The translations under genes and the position numbers were made by a program. DNA of 64,000 nt from Dactylosporangium siamense (GTDB lineage: Bacteria > Actinomycetota > Actinomycetes > Mycobacteriales > Micromonosporaceae), in assembly GCF_016862795.1 (NCBI RefSeq), contig NZ_BONQ01000083.1, forward strand, positions 247,322 through 311,321. The letters run 5' to 3'. Each line of letters starts with the position of its first letter. Within the stretch, counting starts at the first letter, position 1. Shown in pieces: positions 51,899-60,292 of this stretch. Below the pieces are notes generated by a model. That model was not told the DNA's origin, searched no databases, and saw only the letters and a program-made list of their open reading frames with translations.

Positions 51899-52858
51899 TC
51901 AGGATCTGGGCGTCCCGGTCAGCTCCCGCAGCAGCGGCGCACCGTTCACGTGCTCGCGGATCACGTACGTCGGCCGCCCCATGCCATGCGCGTGCACCCG
52001 CCCCAGGTACTCCCCGAGCACCCCGATCCCGATCAGCTGCGCCGACGAGAACACCGTCACCAGCGACGCGATCGTCGTGAAGCCGGCCACCGTCGTGTCG
52101 CCGCTGAAGTACAGGTAGATGAGCCGGGTCGTCAGCGCGAGACCGCAGACGCCGATCAGGAAGCCCAGGTACGTGACCAGCCGCAGCGGCTTCGTCGAGT
52201 ACCCGAGGATCATGTTCACGGCGTGCTTCAGCAACGACCGGAACGTGAACCCCGACCGCCCCTCGATGCGCTGGTCCATGTGCACCGTCGTCGAGCCGAC
52301 CCGGGTCGTGGTCCAGGACAGGACGATGTCGACGGAGACGTGAGGGCCGCTGACCTGGTCGAAGCCGGCGCGCAGGAAGGTGCGGAAGATGCGCAGGGCA
52401 CCCAGCACGTCGGCGTTGGGGATGCCCATGGCGCCGCCCATGACCAGTGACTTCGCGCCCCACGAGGTGATGTTGCGGACGGCGCCGTGCTCCTCCTGCT
52501 CGGAGACCGCGTAGACGACGTCGAGGTCGTCGGTGAGCGCGTCGACGAGCTTGGGCAGCTCCTCCGGCGGGTGCTGGAGGTCGTCGTCCATGGTGACGAT
52601 GCGGTCGAACGAGGCGGCGCGGATGCCGGCGATGAGCGCGTTGTGCTGGCCGTAGTTGCGGGCCATGCGGATCGCCTGGACGTGACCGTGCCTGGCGGCG
52701 AGCTGGCGCGCGGCGTCCCAGGTGTTGTCGGTGCTGTCGACGACCAGGATCACCTCGTGGTCCGGCGTGATGCCGGGCAGCACGTCGTTGAGCCGCTCCA
52801 CCAGCGCCGGAAGGATGCGGGCGGAGCGATAGCACGGAACGACGACGGACAGTGACAC
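51899..52858 (-). CDS. Family 2 glycosyltransferase, ArnC/GtrB-like
   Basis: A 319-residue membrane-bound transferase. The GT-A part has VVVPCYRSARILPALVERL, VDSTDNTWD, ARNYGQHNALIAGI and the DxD motif in TMDDDLQHPPEEL. Two membrane helices follow near residues 225-285 with a GEYLGRVHAHGMGRPTYVI end, as in ArnC, GtrB and DPMS-like enzymes that load a sugar on undecaprenyl phosphate. It is the last gene of the minus-strand ACP-SDR-ligase-LuxE-LuxC set. GTG is the start. Confidence 0.92.
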   Translation of the reverse strand: MSLSVVVPCYRSARILPALVERLNDVLPGITPDHEVILVVDSTDNTWDAARQLAARHGHVQAIRMARNYGQHNALIAGIRAASFDRIVTMDDDLQHPPEELPKLVDALTDDLDVVYAVSEQEEHGAVRNITSWGAKSLVMGGAMGIPNADVLGALRIFRTFLRAGFDQVSGPHVSVDIVLSWTTTRVGSTTVHMDQRIEGRSGFTFRSLLKHAVNMILGYSTKPLRLVTYLGFLIGVCGLALTTRLIYLYFSGDTTVAGFTTIASLVTVFSSAQLIGIGVLGEYLGRVHAHGMGRPTYVIREHVNGAPLLRELTGTPRS

Positions 52859-52907
52859 GGTGCTGAGCTCCTCACAGAGACTGATCCGTCCAGCTTGGAC
52901 CGTTTTG

Positions 52908-54275
52908 TCAGGCCTGGATCGTGATGATGCGGGTGAACTCGTGCAGCAGGTCGAGCCCGTCCCAGGTGCCCGCGAAGGTCAACGCCCGACCGAACGGCAC
53001 GATCCGGTCGATGCCGCGGCCGGCCAGGGTGGTGACGAAATCGTCGAGCTCCGACATGGTGAAGCCGTAATGGCTCAGCGTCTGGTCCTTGCGCTGGATC
53101 GCCGGGGCGAGCTCGGCGAGGGAGCCGACGGTGAGGTGACAGATGGTGCCGGCGCCGAGCCAGCGCCGCTGCACGTCGCCGAGGCCGGCGAGGGACACGT
53201 TGGCGACGGCGTTGCCGTTGAACCGCACCTTCGTGGCGGCGCCGGACGCGGCGAGGCCGTAGGTGGCGACGTGCTTCTCGACGGCCATCGCGGGGTCGAC
53301 GCCCCAGCCGCGCCGCGCGACGACCTCGGCGAGGAGCTCGTCGAACTCGGCCCGGGCGGTGGTCACCGCGTCGGCGCTCCTCGCGTCGGCGGCCCCCGTG
53401 TCGGCGGCCCCCGCGTCTGCGGTCACCCCGTCGGCCGTCGGCGCGTCTGCGGTCACCTCGTCGGCCGTCGGCGCGGCGGCGGTCACCGTGGTGGGGGCGA
53501 TCCAGAACAGGTCCCGGGGCGAGGAGCAGGCGGCCTGGTCGAACCAGTACAGGTCGTTGGCGAACCCGTCGACCGCCGCCCGCCGCTGCTCCCGCGTGGA
53601 CGCCTGCCAGCCGGCGACGCGGATCGCGGCGAACGAGGACCGGTCCGGGAACGCGAGGTCCCGCGCCAGGGGACGGATCGGGTGCCCGCGCAGCTCGGTG
53701 ACGGACTGGTCGCCGCCCCACAGGACCCGCAGGTCGCAGGCGCCGATCAGGGCGCCGGTCAGCGCGTCGTCGCGGTCGTACGTGATCATGCGCTGGGTCT
53801 GGGCGATCGCCGGGTGGGCCTCGGCGAGGACGTCGTTGAGCGCCTCGAGGACGGCCTGCGCGGCGCCGGCGGCGCGGGCCGAGACCCGCACGATGTTGTG
53901 GTTGCCGGCGAGCGCGGACAGCGCCCACGAGTACACGAAGATCGTGTCGACGTTCGCCGGCGGGAAGTGCAGGACGAGTCCGCGCGGCGCACGGCGCTGG
54001 CCGGCGACGCCGTCGCCGAGGCGCTCGACCGCCCGCGCCAGCTCACCCTTGCGCAGGAAGAAGCCGAGCGAGCCGAGCTCCGGGTGGCGGCGGGCGAGGT
54101 CGGGCTTGAGCAGCCGCCGCGAGAACGCGATCAGGAACTCGCGGACCCGCTCGTCGCCGACGGTCAGCCGGCCGCCGGCGGGCTCGTCGGTGATCTCGGC
54201 CAGGAGCCGCTCGACGCCGGGGTCGGCGGTGAGGTCGACGCCGGGGTCGGCGGCGACCGGGAAGACGCTTCTCAT
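52908..54275 (-). CDS. luxC: LuxC-like acyl-CoA/acyl-enzyme reductase
   Basis: A 455-residue member of the LuxC fatty acid reductase family, which reduces an activated acyl group to an aldehyde with NADPH. The nucleophile Cys is in WFDQAACSSPRDLFW. HFPPANVDTIFVYSW and KTVRFNGNAVANV-like blocks (here KVRFNGNAVANV) form the cofactor domain. An insertion of about 40 Ala/Asp/Thr residues follows the active-site block and is encoded by 30-bp DNA repeats. The ATG overlaps the luxE-like stop codon (ATGA). No luxAB genes are nearby, so light production is not suggested. Confidence 0.9.
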   Translation of the reverse strand: MRSVFPVAADPGVDLTADPGVERLLAEITDEPAGGRLTVGDERVREFLIAFSRRLLKPDLARRHPELGSLGFFLRKGELARAVERLGDGVAGQRRAPRGLVLHFPPANVDTIFVYSWALSALAGNHNIVRVSARAAGAAQAVLEALNDVLAEAHPAIAQTQRMITYDRDDALTGALIGACDLRVLWGGDQSVTELRGHPIRPLARDLAFPDRSSFAAIRVAGWQASTREQRRAAVDGFANDLYWFDQAACSSPRDLFWIAPTTVTAAAPTADEVTADAPTADGVTADAGAADTGAADARSADAVTTARAEFDELLAEVVARRGWGVDPAMAVEKHVATYGLAASGAATKVRFNGNAVANVSLAGLGDVQRRWLGAGTICHLTVGSLAELAPAIQRKDQTLSHYGFTMSELDDFVTTLAGRGIDRIVPFGRALTFAGTWDGLDLLHEFTRIITIQA

Positions 54276-55318
54276 GCCGCACCCACCAACGTGTCGCTGC
54301 AGCCCCGGGCCTCCGCGCGGGGCAGCCGACCCAGGATGGAGAAGCGCTTGCCGGGCCACGCGCCGTCGTCGATGCCGTCGATGACGCCCAGGTCCTCGGT
54401 GAGCAGCAGGTGGCCGGGGTACGACTCCGGCAGCGTGCTGATCACCTCGACCAGCCCCGGCTTCCCGGGCGGTAGCGGCTCCCAGGTCCGCGGGTCGCGG
54501 ATGACGACGTCGGCGAAGTCGGGGCAGTACAGCGAGGCACCCTCGGGGCCTTCGAGGTACACGACGCCGATCTGCTCGACCATGCCGTAGAAGTTGTGGA
54601 TGCGGGTCAGCCCCGTGTCGGCCTGGAACGCGCGGCGGAACTCGGCGTTGTCGACCTGCTGGTCGGCCAGCTTCTTCCAGCCGCCGGAGTGGACCAGGAT
54701 CCCGTTGGTCAGGTCGAGGCTGTTGGCGCGCGCGAGCTCGTACAGGTGCAGCCACACCATGAACGTGAAGCCGAAGACCAGGAACGGTGCGCCGCCGTGC
54801 CTGGCGAGGAAGCCACGGACCGCCTCCAGGTCGGGCCGGCCGTCCTCGTCGAGGGCCCAGACGTGGTCCCGGCCAAAGGTGATCATGCCGAGCACGCCGG
54901 CGCCGCGCGCGCTGAACGAACGGCGGTTCCTGATGATCGCGGTGGTGTCGACGACGAGCATCGGCAGCCGTTTCGGGCCGAGGACCGCCTGCAGGGTCCG
55001 GCCGAGCATCCTGGTCTGCGCCGCCGCGGCCGCCTTGTCCAGATGGATGCGGCTGACGTCGCCGGTGGTACCGCTGGAGGTCAGGACCTTGAACACCTCG
55101 TCGTCGGGGATGCTCTTGAGCTCGTGGGTCTTGAACAGCCGGACCGGCAGCCAGGGCAGGTCGCTGATCCGCTCGTAGGGGCGGCCGGGGTCGTTGCCGG
55201 TCGCGGCGAGGATGTTGGCGTACGCCGCGCTCCGCGCCCGGTGCCGCTCGGTCAGCTCGACCAGGCGGGGCAGCAGCTGCGCCTCGCGGTCCGGCTGCGG
55301 CAGGGTGAACACGCTCAT
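54272..55318 (-). CDS. luxE: LuxE-like acyl-protein synthetase
   Basis: A 348-residue adenylate-forming enzyme of the LuxE family, which activates a fatty acid and passes it to LuxC. The phosphate-binding loop is VLTSSGTTGDVSRIHLD. FYGMVEQIGVVYLEGP and GKPGLVEVISTLPESYPGHLLLTEDLG match family blocks around the adenylate site. The ATG at 55318 overlaps the stop codon of the upstream ligase gene, and its own stop overlaps luxC, so the three are tightly coupled. Confidence 0.92.
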   Translation of the reverse strand: MSVFTLPQPDREAQLLPRLVELTERHRARSAAYANILAATGNDPGRPYERISDLPWLPVRLFKTHELKSIPDDEVFKVLTSSGTTGDVSRIHLDKAAAAAQTRMLGRTLQAVLGPKRLPMLVVDTTAIIRNRRSFSARGAGVLGMITFGRDHVWALDEDGRPDLEAVRGFLARHGGAPFLVFGFTFMVWLHLYELARANSLDLTNGILVHSGGWKKLADQQVDNAEFRRAFQADTGLTRIHNFYGMVEQIGVVYLEGPEGASLYCPDFADVVIRDPRTWEPLPPGKPGLVEVISTLPESYPGHLLLTEDLGVIDGIDDGAWPGKRFSILGRLPRAEARGCSDTLVGAA

Positions 55319-57081
55319 CGTGCGGACTCCAACGCTCGATAGTCGACCTTGCCGTTGCTGAGCAGCGGCAGGGCGGGTACGCCACGCAGCTCGAAGCCCG
55401 ACCAGTGCAGCTGCAGCCGGTCGGCCAGCACGGTCACCCGCGGGGCCAGTTCCTCGGCGGTGGCCCCCTCGACGAAGACGAGGACCTTGTCGTCGCCGGC
55501 GACCGCGGCGACCGCGCCCGGTCCCCCCGCGGCGGCGAGCCGCTCGATGTCGTCGAGGTTGAGCCGCACGCCGAACACCTTGCCGAAGCGCTTGAGCCGG
55601 CCGTCGATGAAGAGGTACCCCTCCTCGTCGAGGTGGCCCAGGTCGCCGGTCTCCAGCAGGCCGCCCTGCTCGTCGCCGCGGGCGAGGTCGGCGGCGGTCT
55701 CGGCGTAGCCCATCATCACGTTCGGACCGCGGTACAGGACCTCGCCGACGACGCCGGGCTCGGTGGTCTCGGCGCCGTCGTCGAGCCGCACGGTGAGCCG
55801 GCCGCCGGGCACCGCGGGCCCGACCGATCCGAGCTTCTCCGCGAGCCGCTCCGCGGGCAGCGTGGTGAGCCGGGGGGCGGCCTCGGTCTGGCCGTACATG
55901 ACGAACAGCCGGCCGCCGACGGATGCCATCCGATCGTGGAAGTCCCGGACCAGCTCGGCCCGCAGCCGGCCGCCGGCCTGCGTGAGGGTGCGCAGGCTCG
56001 GGTAGCGCCGCGGGTCGAAGCGCAGGCGGCGCAGCATCTCGTACTGCGACGGCACCAGCGCCAGCGAGGTCACCCGGTGCTCGCCGACCGCCGCCCAGAA
56101 CGACCGGGCGACCAGGCCCGCGGACTCCACCACGACGGTCGCGCCGGCGGCGAGGTGCGTGTTGAGCACCGACATGCCGAAGCTGTAGTAGAACGGCAGG
56201 CTGCTGACCGCGACGTCGTCGCCCGTGATGCCGAGCGCCTCGATGATCGCCGTGGTGTTGGCCAGGATCGCGTCACGCGAGAGCCGGACGAGCTTCGGGC
56301 TGCCCGTGGAGCCGGACGTCGCCAGCAGCGTCGCAAGGCCAGGGTCCGCGACGACGCTCGACGGCGCGTCACGCTCCCACAGTTCGCCGCTGCGGCGGGT
56401 GTACCCCCTGTGCCCGTCCACCTGCGGCCCACGCGCTTCCGGCCGCGGCACACGCCCTCCCGGCTGCGGCCCGCGATGCCTTTCCGATGGGGGCGACCCG
56501 CGGTGCCCGTCGGACGGGAATGACCCGTAGCGCCCGTCCGACGGGGACGCCCCGCCGAACGCGTCCGGCACGAGCAGCCCACGGTGCCCGTCCGGCTGCG
56601 GCCCACGCCCGGCTTCCGGCTGCGGCCCCCGATGCGCGTCCGATGGGGGCGGCCCACGGTGCCCGTCTGGCTGCGGCCAGCGCCCGGCTTCCGGCTGCGA
56701 CCCCCGATACGCGTCCGATGAGGGCGGCCCACGGTGCCCGTCTGGCTGCGGCCCGCGCCCGACTTCCGGCTGCGACCCCCGATACGCGTCCGATGGGGGC
56801 GGCCCGCAGACAGCGGCGGGCTCGAAGCGGTCCACGAAGTCGGCGACGGTTTCTGCCGGCAGGCCCGGGTCGAGCAGCGCCAGCGGCCGTCCCGCCTCGA
56901 AGGCGCCGATGTAGCGGACGATCGCCTGGACGGTCGTCGGGGTCCGAAGGAACACCACGCCCGGGGTCAGCTCGGCGAAGCCAGCGACGGCCGCGTGGAC
57001 GGCTTCCCGCAGCGGCACACCACTGAGCTCGGCACCGGTCGCGGCGTCGATCAGCCTGGCGTCGGGGTGCAACAGCGTCAC
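55315..57081 (-). CDS. AMP-dependent acyl ligase with in-frame minisatellite
   Basis: About 588 residues. Adenylation motifs are ATSGSTGSPKLVRL (A3), MYGQTEAAPRL (A5), ETGDLGHLDEEGYLFIDGRLKRFGKV split around A7-A8, and the catalytic Lys in LLSNGKVDYRAL (A10). Between an N-terminal lid-like part and A3 lies a region of about 130 residues made of 25-residue repeats (SDAYRGSQPE.GR.PQPDGHRGPP). It probably loads an acyl group on the ACP encoded upstream. GTG 57081 follows a G-run; GTG 57120 is an alternative. The stop overlaps luxE. A 142-bp gap without features separates it from the SDR gene. Confidence 0.85.
   Translation of the reverse strand: MTLLHPDARLIDAATGAELSGVPLREAVHAAVAGFAELTPGVVFLRTPTTVQAIVRYIGAFEAGRPLALLDPGLPAETVADFVDRFEPAAVCGPPPSDAYRGSQPEVGRGPQPDGHRGPPSSDAYRGSQPEAGRWPQPDGHRGPPPSDAHRGPQPEAGRGPQPDGHRGLLVPDAFGGASPSDGRYGSFPSDGHRGSPPSERHRGPQPGGRVPRPEARGPQVDGHRGYTRRSGELWERDAPSSVVADPGLATLLATSGSTGSPKLVRLSRDAILANTTAIIEALGITGDDVAVSSLPFYYSFGMSVLNTHLAAGATVVVESAGLVARSFWAAVGEHRVTSLALVPSQYEMLRRLRFDPRRYPSLRTLTQAGGRLRAELVRDFHDRMASVGGRLFVMYGQTEAAPRLTTLPAERLAEKLGSVGPAVPGGRLTVRLDDGAETTEPGVVGEVLYRGPNVMMGYAETAADLARGDEQGGLLETGDLGHLDEEGYLFIDGRLKRFGKVFGVRLNLDDIERLAAAGGPGAVAAVAGDDKVLVFVEGATAEELAPRVTVLADRLQLHWSGFELRGVPALPLLSNGKVDYRALESAR
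56575..56799. repeat. Three 75-bp tandem repeats inside the ligase gene
   Basis: Units 56575-56649, 56650-56724 and 56725-56799 are nearly identical. They contain smaller internal repeats around CCGGCTGCGG and CGTCCGATGGGGGCGG. More degenerate copies continue down to about 56408. As 75 is divisible by 3, the frame stays open and each unit adds 25 residues. Confidence 0.9.
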
Positions 57082-57262
57082 GCCGCGACCCCCGGATTTC
57101 CGGACCGTCGAGGCGGGCACCGATGCTTCTCACCGTAGCCCATGCCAAAAAATCGGCCCGTTTTCCGTACCCGACCGATCACACGCCGTACCGAACACGG
57201 CATGAGCGTCACCGTGACCACCACACCGTAACCGTCGTCACCGGAATCGTCGTCGCGGGCCG

Positions 57263-58012
57263 TCATACGACCAGACCGCCGTCGACCCCGATCACCTGGC
57301 CGGTGACGAACCTCGCCGCGTCGGAGAGCAGAAACGCGATCACGTCGGCGACGTCCTCGGGCTCGCCGAGGCGGCGCAGCGCGGTCGACGCGACCCGCTC
57401 GGCGCGCCCGGCCTCGTCGAGGGACTCCAGCATCTCGGTGGCGATGAACCCCGGCGCGACCGCGTTGACCCGGATGCCGGCCGGGCCGAGCTCCTTGGCC
57501 GCGGCGCGGGCGAACCCGGCGACGGCGGCCTTGGTCGCCCCGTACACGACCTGGCCGGCGGCGCCGGCGGTGCCCATGACGGAGGAGAGCAGCACGACGG
57601 AGGGCGCCGTGCCGCGGCGCAGCAACTTCACCGCGCCGTTCACGGTGTGGACGGCGCCGACGGCGTTGACCGCGAACAGCCGCTCGACGGCGGCGTCGCC
57701 CATCATGCCGAGCAGGCCGGCCTCGTGCACGCCGGCGTTGACGACCACGGCGTCGAGGTGGCGGTGCCGCTCGAAGACGAGCCGGAGCATGGTCTTGACC
57801 TCGGCGGCGTCGCCCACGTCCCCGTGCACGACGAGCGGCTCGGCACCGAAGTCGGCGGACAGTTCGTCGGCCGTGGTCTTGGCCGAGCCCTCCCGCATGC
57901 CGTGGAGGACCAGCTGGTAACCCTCGGTAGCGAGTTTCCGCGCTACGGCCCGGCCGATCCCCCGTGAGGATCCCGTGACGAGCGCGACCCTGGCGTCAGT
58001 CGAAGAATGCAA
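57263..58012 (-). CDS. SDR-family 3-oxoacyl-ACP reductase (FabG-like)
   Basis: A 249-residue SDR with VTGSSRGIGRAVARKL (cofactor), VVNAGVH, the catalytic Ser/Tyr/Lys in LLSSVMG and VVYGATKAAV, NAVAPGFIATEM and a C-terminal VTGQVIGVDGGLVV. It is a FabG-type reductase acting on an acyl carrier intermediate. The best start is TTG 58012, with GGAAAG seven bases upstream; it lies 17 bp inside the end of the ACP gene, so translation is coupled. A TTG at 58048 would add 12 residues. Confidence 0.88.
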   Translation of the reverse strand: MHSSTDARVALVTGSSRGIGRAVARKLATEGYQLVLHGMREGSAKTTADELSADFGAEPLVVHGDVGDAAEVKTMLRLVFERHRHLDAVVVNAGVHEAGLLGMMGDAAVERLFAVNAVGAVHTVNGAVKLLRRGTAPSVVLLSSVMGTAGAAGQVVYGATKAAVAGFARAAAKELGPAGIRVNAVAPGFIATEMLESLDEAGRAERVASTALRRLGEPEDVADVIAFLLSDAARFVTGQVIGVDGGLVV

Positions 58013-58241
58013 CGTCGTGCTTTCCGAGAATCTTGACGGCCCGGTCAAACGAGCTGAGGTCGATCACCTCGTCGGTGTCAATCATGACGTCGAACGCGTC
58101 TTCGATCTCGCCGACCAGGGAAAGGTGCGCCAGCGAGTCCCACTTCTCGATGCCGCGGTATTCGAGACCGTCGACGTCGTACTCCTCGGGCAGCGCCAAC
58201 GCGGTGCGGAAGGCGACACGGAGTCGATCGAGATTGCTCAT
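57996..58241 (-). CDS. Acyl carrier protein
   Basis: An 81-residue ACP. The phosphopantetheine site is the Ser of KWDSLAHLSLVGEIED, a variant of the DSL motif. The following helix DAFDVMIDTDEVIDL is acidic as in other carrier proteins. It is the first gene of the SDR-ligase-LuxE-LuxC set and thus probably carries the acyl substrate for that set. The ATG at 58241 is preferred over an upstream GTG region. Confidence 0.9.
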   Translation of the reverse strand: MSNLDRLRVAFRTALALPEEYDVDGLEYRGIEKWDSLAHLSLVGEIEDAFDVMIDTDEVIDLSSFDRAVKILGKHDVAFFD

Positions 58242-58293
58242 CAGGTCAAGGTCCTGTTCGATCGGGAAAGCAGGGCTGACGTCCGCGAGCAAG

Positions 58294-58311
58294 TGTACCG
58301 TTTGTACCGTT
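58294..58311. promoter_or_regulatory. Direct repeat in the ACP/GNAT divergent promoter
   Basis: TGTACCGTT occurs twice in immediate tandem in the 118-bp gap between the divergent ACP and GNAT genes. A short direct repeat at this place may be a regulator site that co-controls both arms of the cluster. Confidence 0.4.
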
Positions 58312-58359
58312 GTCCGACCTTTTAACGACTCATGCCACCCAATGGGGAGGTTTCAGGTG

Positions 58360-58851
58360 ATGCGCGAAGCCGACGAATCGGACGTCGAAATCATCCGCCG
58401 CTGGCGGAATCACCCGAAGACCCGCGGTGCCAGTATCTTCACCGCATTCATCACCCCAGAGGGTCACGCTCAGTGGTGGGCGAAGGTCCAGTCGGACCCG
58501 TCCCGCCGGGTGCTCGTCTTCACGTACCAGGGCCATGACTGCGGTGTCGTGACGTTCAACGACCACGACGAGGTCTCCGGCACTGCCGAGTGGGGGTTCT
58601 TTCTCGACGTCGACGGGCTGGAGGCACGCGGCGAGCTGCTGCCCGCGTGGATGGAGCTGGAGAAGGCCTCGGTCGCGTACGCCTTCGACGAGATGAAGCT
58701 CAAGTCCGTCGGTGGTCGCACCCTCGCGTGGAACAAGCCGGTCATCGCCCTGCACCGGCGCTTCGGCTTCGTCGAGGTGCCCGAACGGCGGTACACGACC
58801 GAGATCGACGGGGTCGACCAGCTAGTGGTCTGGACGGAGAAGTCTCGCTAG
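58360..58851 (+). CDS. GNAT N-acetyltransferase (PseH/RimJ-like)
   Basis: A 163-residue acetyltransferase. READESDVEIIRRWRNHPKTR at the start, FITPEGHAQWWAKV, and WNKPVIALHRRFGFVEV near the end match the branch that includes PseH and WecD-like amino-sugar N-acetyltransferases as well as RimJ/RimL. With the WecE-type aminotransferase nearby, acetylation of a 4-amino sugar nucleotide is plausible. GGGGAGG is 9 bases before the ATG at 58360; a GTG one codon earlier could also serve. Its stop codon TAG shares CTAG with the convergent gene. Confidence 0.85.
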   Translation: MREADESDVEIIRRWRNHPKTRGASIFTAFITPEGHAQWWAKVQSDPSRRVLVFTYQGHDCGVVTFNDHDEVSGTAEWGFFLDVDGLEARGELLPAWMELEKASVAYAFDEMKLKSVGGRTLAWNKPVIALHRRFGFVEVPERRYTTEIDGVDQLVVWTEKSR

Positions 58852-60068
58852 CACGCCGGCAGGCGTCCCGGGGCCATGCGCTCCTCGGGGTCCAGGGCGA
58901 GTTTCAACCGGACGGTCGCGTCCGACAGCTGGCTGGGGCCGTACGTCTCCACGAGTTCGCGCAGGTCGGCCGGGGCGCGCAGCAATGTGCAACTGCCCCC
59001 GCCCCGGGCCATCAGGACGGTCCGCGCGGCGGTGAGCATCCCCGCGAGCCGCTCCGCCGCGATGTTGCCGGGCAGTGCGACGTGGGCGATGCCCGCCCCG
59101 ACCGAGCCGCGGACGGGCACCGGGATGCCGGCGGCGTCGCGGAGTGCGTACACGACGGCGAACAGTTCACTGGGCTGACCCCAGACCTTCAGCGCCACGT
59201 CGTCGGCGTCGAACGGATAGCGCCCCCACCATTCGGGCGGCGCCTGTTCCACTGCGGCGCCGCCCCCGAGTAACCGGGCGGCGGCCTCGGCGCGGGCGGT
59301 GGCGCCGGCGCGGCTGCCTTCGAACAGCGCGGCGATCTCGGCGGGCCGGCCGGCGCCGCCGGGCAGGTCGGCCTCGATGCCGGCGGCGCCGAGCGACGAG
59401 GAGACCAGCGCCTCGGTCAGTTGCTGCACCTCGCGCGGGGTCGAGACCGGGCGCACCACCCAGGCCCTGGCCGCGGGCAGCGGCTCCAGCCGGACGGTCG
59501 CCTCGGTGATCACACCCATCGTGCCGAACGACCCACAGATCTGCCTGGCCAGGTCGTGGCCGTCGACGTGGCGCTCCAGGCTGCCCTCGTCCAGCGCGAC
59601 CCGCACCCCGGCGACGAGGTCGCGGGGTGCGCCGAACCGGTGGCGCAGCGGACCGGCCTCATTGGTGGCGAGCACCCCGCCGAGCGTCGCGCCGGGAGAG
59701 GCGACGTCGAGCGGGAGTCGTTGGCCCTCTCGCATCAGGTACGCCCGCAACGCCCGCATCGGAGTGCCGGCGGCAACGGTCGCGACGAGCTCGTCGGGCG
59801 CGTGGTCGAGCACGCCGGTGAGTCGGCCGAGGTCCACCAGGACGTCGACGTGGGCGGGCGGGAGTCCCCAGTCGAGCTTGGTGCCGGCGCCGGACGGCAC
59901 GATCGACAGCCCGGCCGCGGCGGCGGCGCGCAGCACGCCGGAGACCTCCTCGGCGGTGCCGGGTGCCACCACCCAGCTGGCCGGAACGCCGTCCACCCTG
60001 TCGGCGGGGCCGGCCTCCCACACGTGCTCCGGCCCGCACGCCTCCGCCAGCACTTCGATCACGCTCAC
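58848..60068 (-). CDS. FAD-binding oxidoreductase, GlcE-like
   Basis: About 406 residues of the FAD-linked oxidase (PCMH-type) family. VVAPGTAEEVSGVLRAAAAAGLSIVPSGAGTKLDWG is the usual start of the FAD domain, and SPGATLGGVLATNEAGPLRHRFG follows. The block normally reading SGGKVVKNVAGYDL is replaced by ERHVDGHDLARQICGSFGTMGVI, several residues shorter, so flavin attachment may differ. Glycolate oxidase subunit GlcE is the nearest named relative, but no glcD or glcF is adjacent. GTG 60068 is chosen; GTG 60092 overlaps a palindrome. Confidence 0.82.
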   Translation of the reverse strand: MSVIEVLAEACGPEHVWEAGPADRVDGVPASWVVAPGTAEEVSGVLRAAAAAGLSIVPSGAGTKLDWGLPPAHVDVLVDLGRLTGVLDHAPDELVATVAAGTPMRALRAYLMREGQRLPLDVASPGATLGGVLATNEAGPLRHRFGAPRDLVAGVRVALDEGSLERHVDGHDLARQICGSFGTMGVITEATVRLEPLPAARAWVVRPVSTPREVQQLTEALVSSSLGAAGIEADLPGGAGRPAEIAALFEGSRAGATARAEAAARLLGGGAAVEQAPPEWWGRYPFDADDVALKVWGQPSELFAVVYALRDAAGIPVPVRGSVGAGIAHVALPGNIAAERLAGMLTAARTVLMARGGGSCTLLRAPADLRELVETYGPSQLSDATVRLKLALDPEERMAPGRLPAC

Positions 60069-60090
60069 CGCAGCCCACGCTTCCCTGCTC

Positions 60091-60114
60091 ACGGTCCAGC
60101 ACCAGCTGGACCGT
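60091..60114. promoter_or_regulatory. Perfect palindrome upstream of the GlcE-like gene
   Basis: ACGGTCCAGC-ACCA-GCTGGACCGT is a 10+10 perfect inverted repeat with a 4-nt loop. It lies about 22 bp before the preferred GTG start and 180 bp after the hydrolase gene on the same strand. It could be an operator or a terminator. Confidence 0.5.
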
Positions 60115-60292
60115 CCGACGAGACGACCACACGGGGAAGTGCTCGCCGGCGGGAATCGCGGCAGCCAGGGCAGACCGGTGAGGGCACGCTCCAGGCTTTC
60201 CCAACGACGCGTTCAACAATGATCGAGCGCCAGAACGATGCACATGGTGCATCAAGCGACATCGAACGTATGTTCGAAAGCGTAGTCGGTCC

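Noticed and set aside
52908..55318. Bioluminescence operon
   Set aside because: LuxC and LuxE are present but luxA, luxB and luxD are not, and the neighbours are ACP, ligase and sugar genes.
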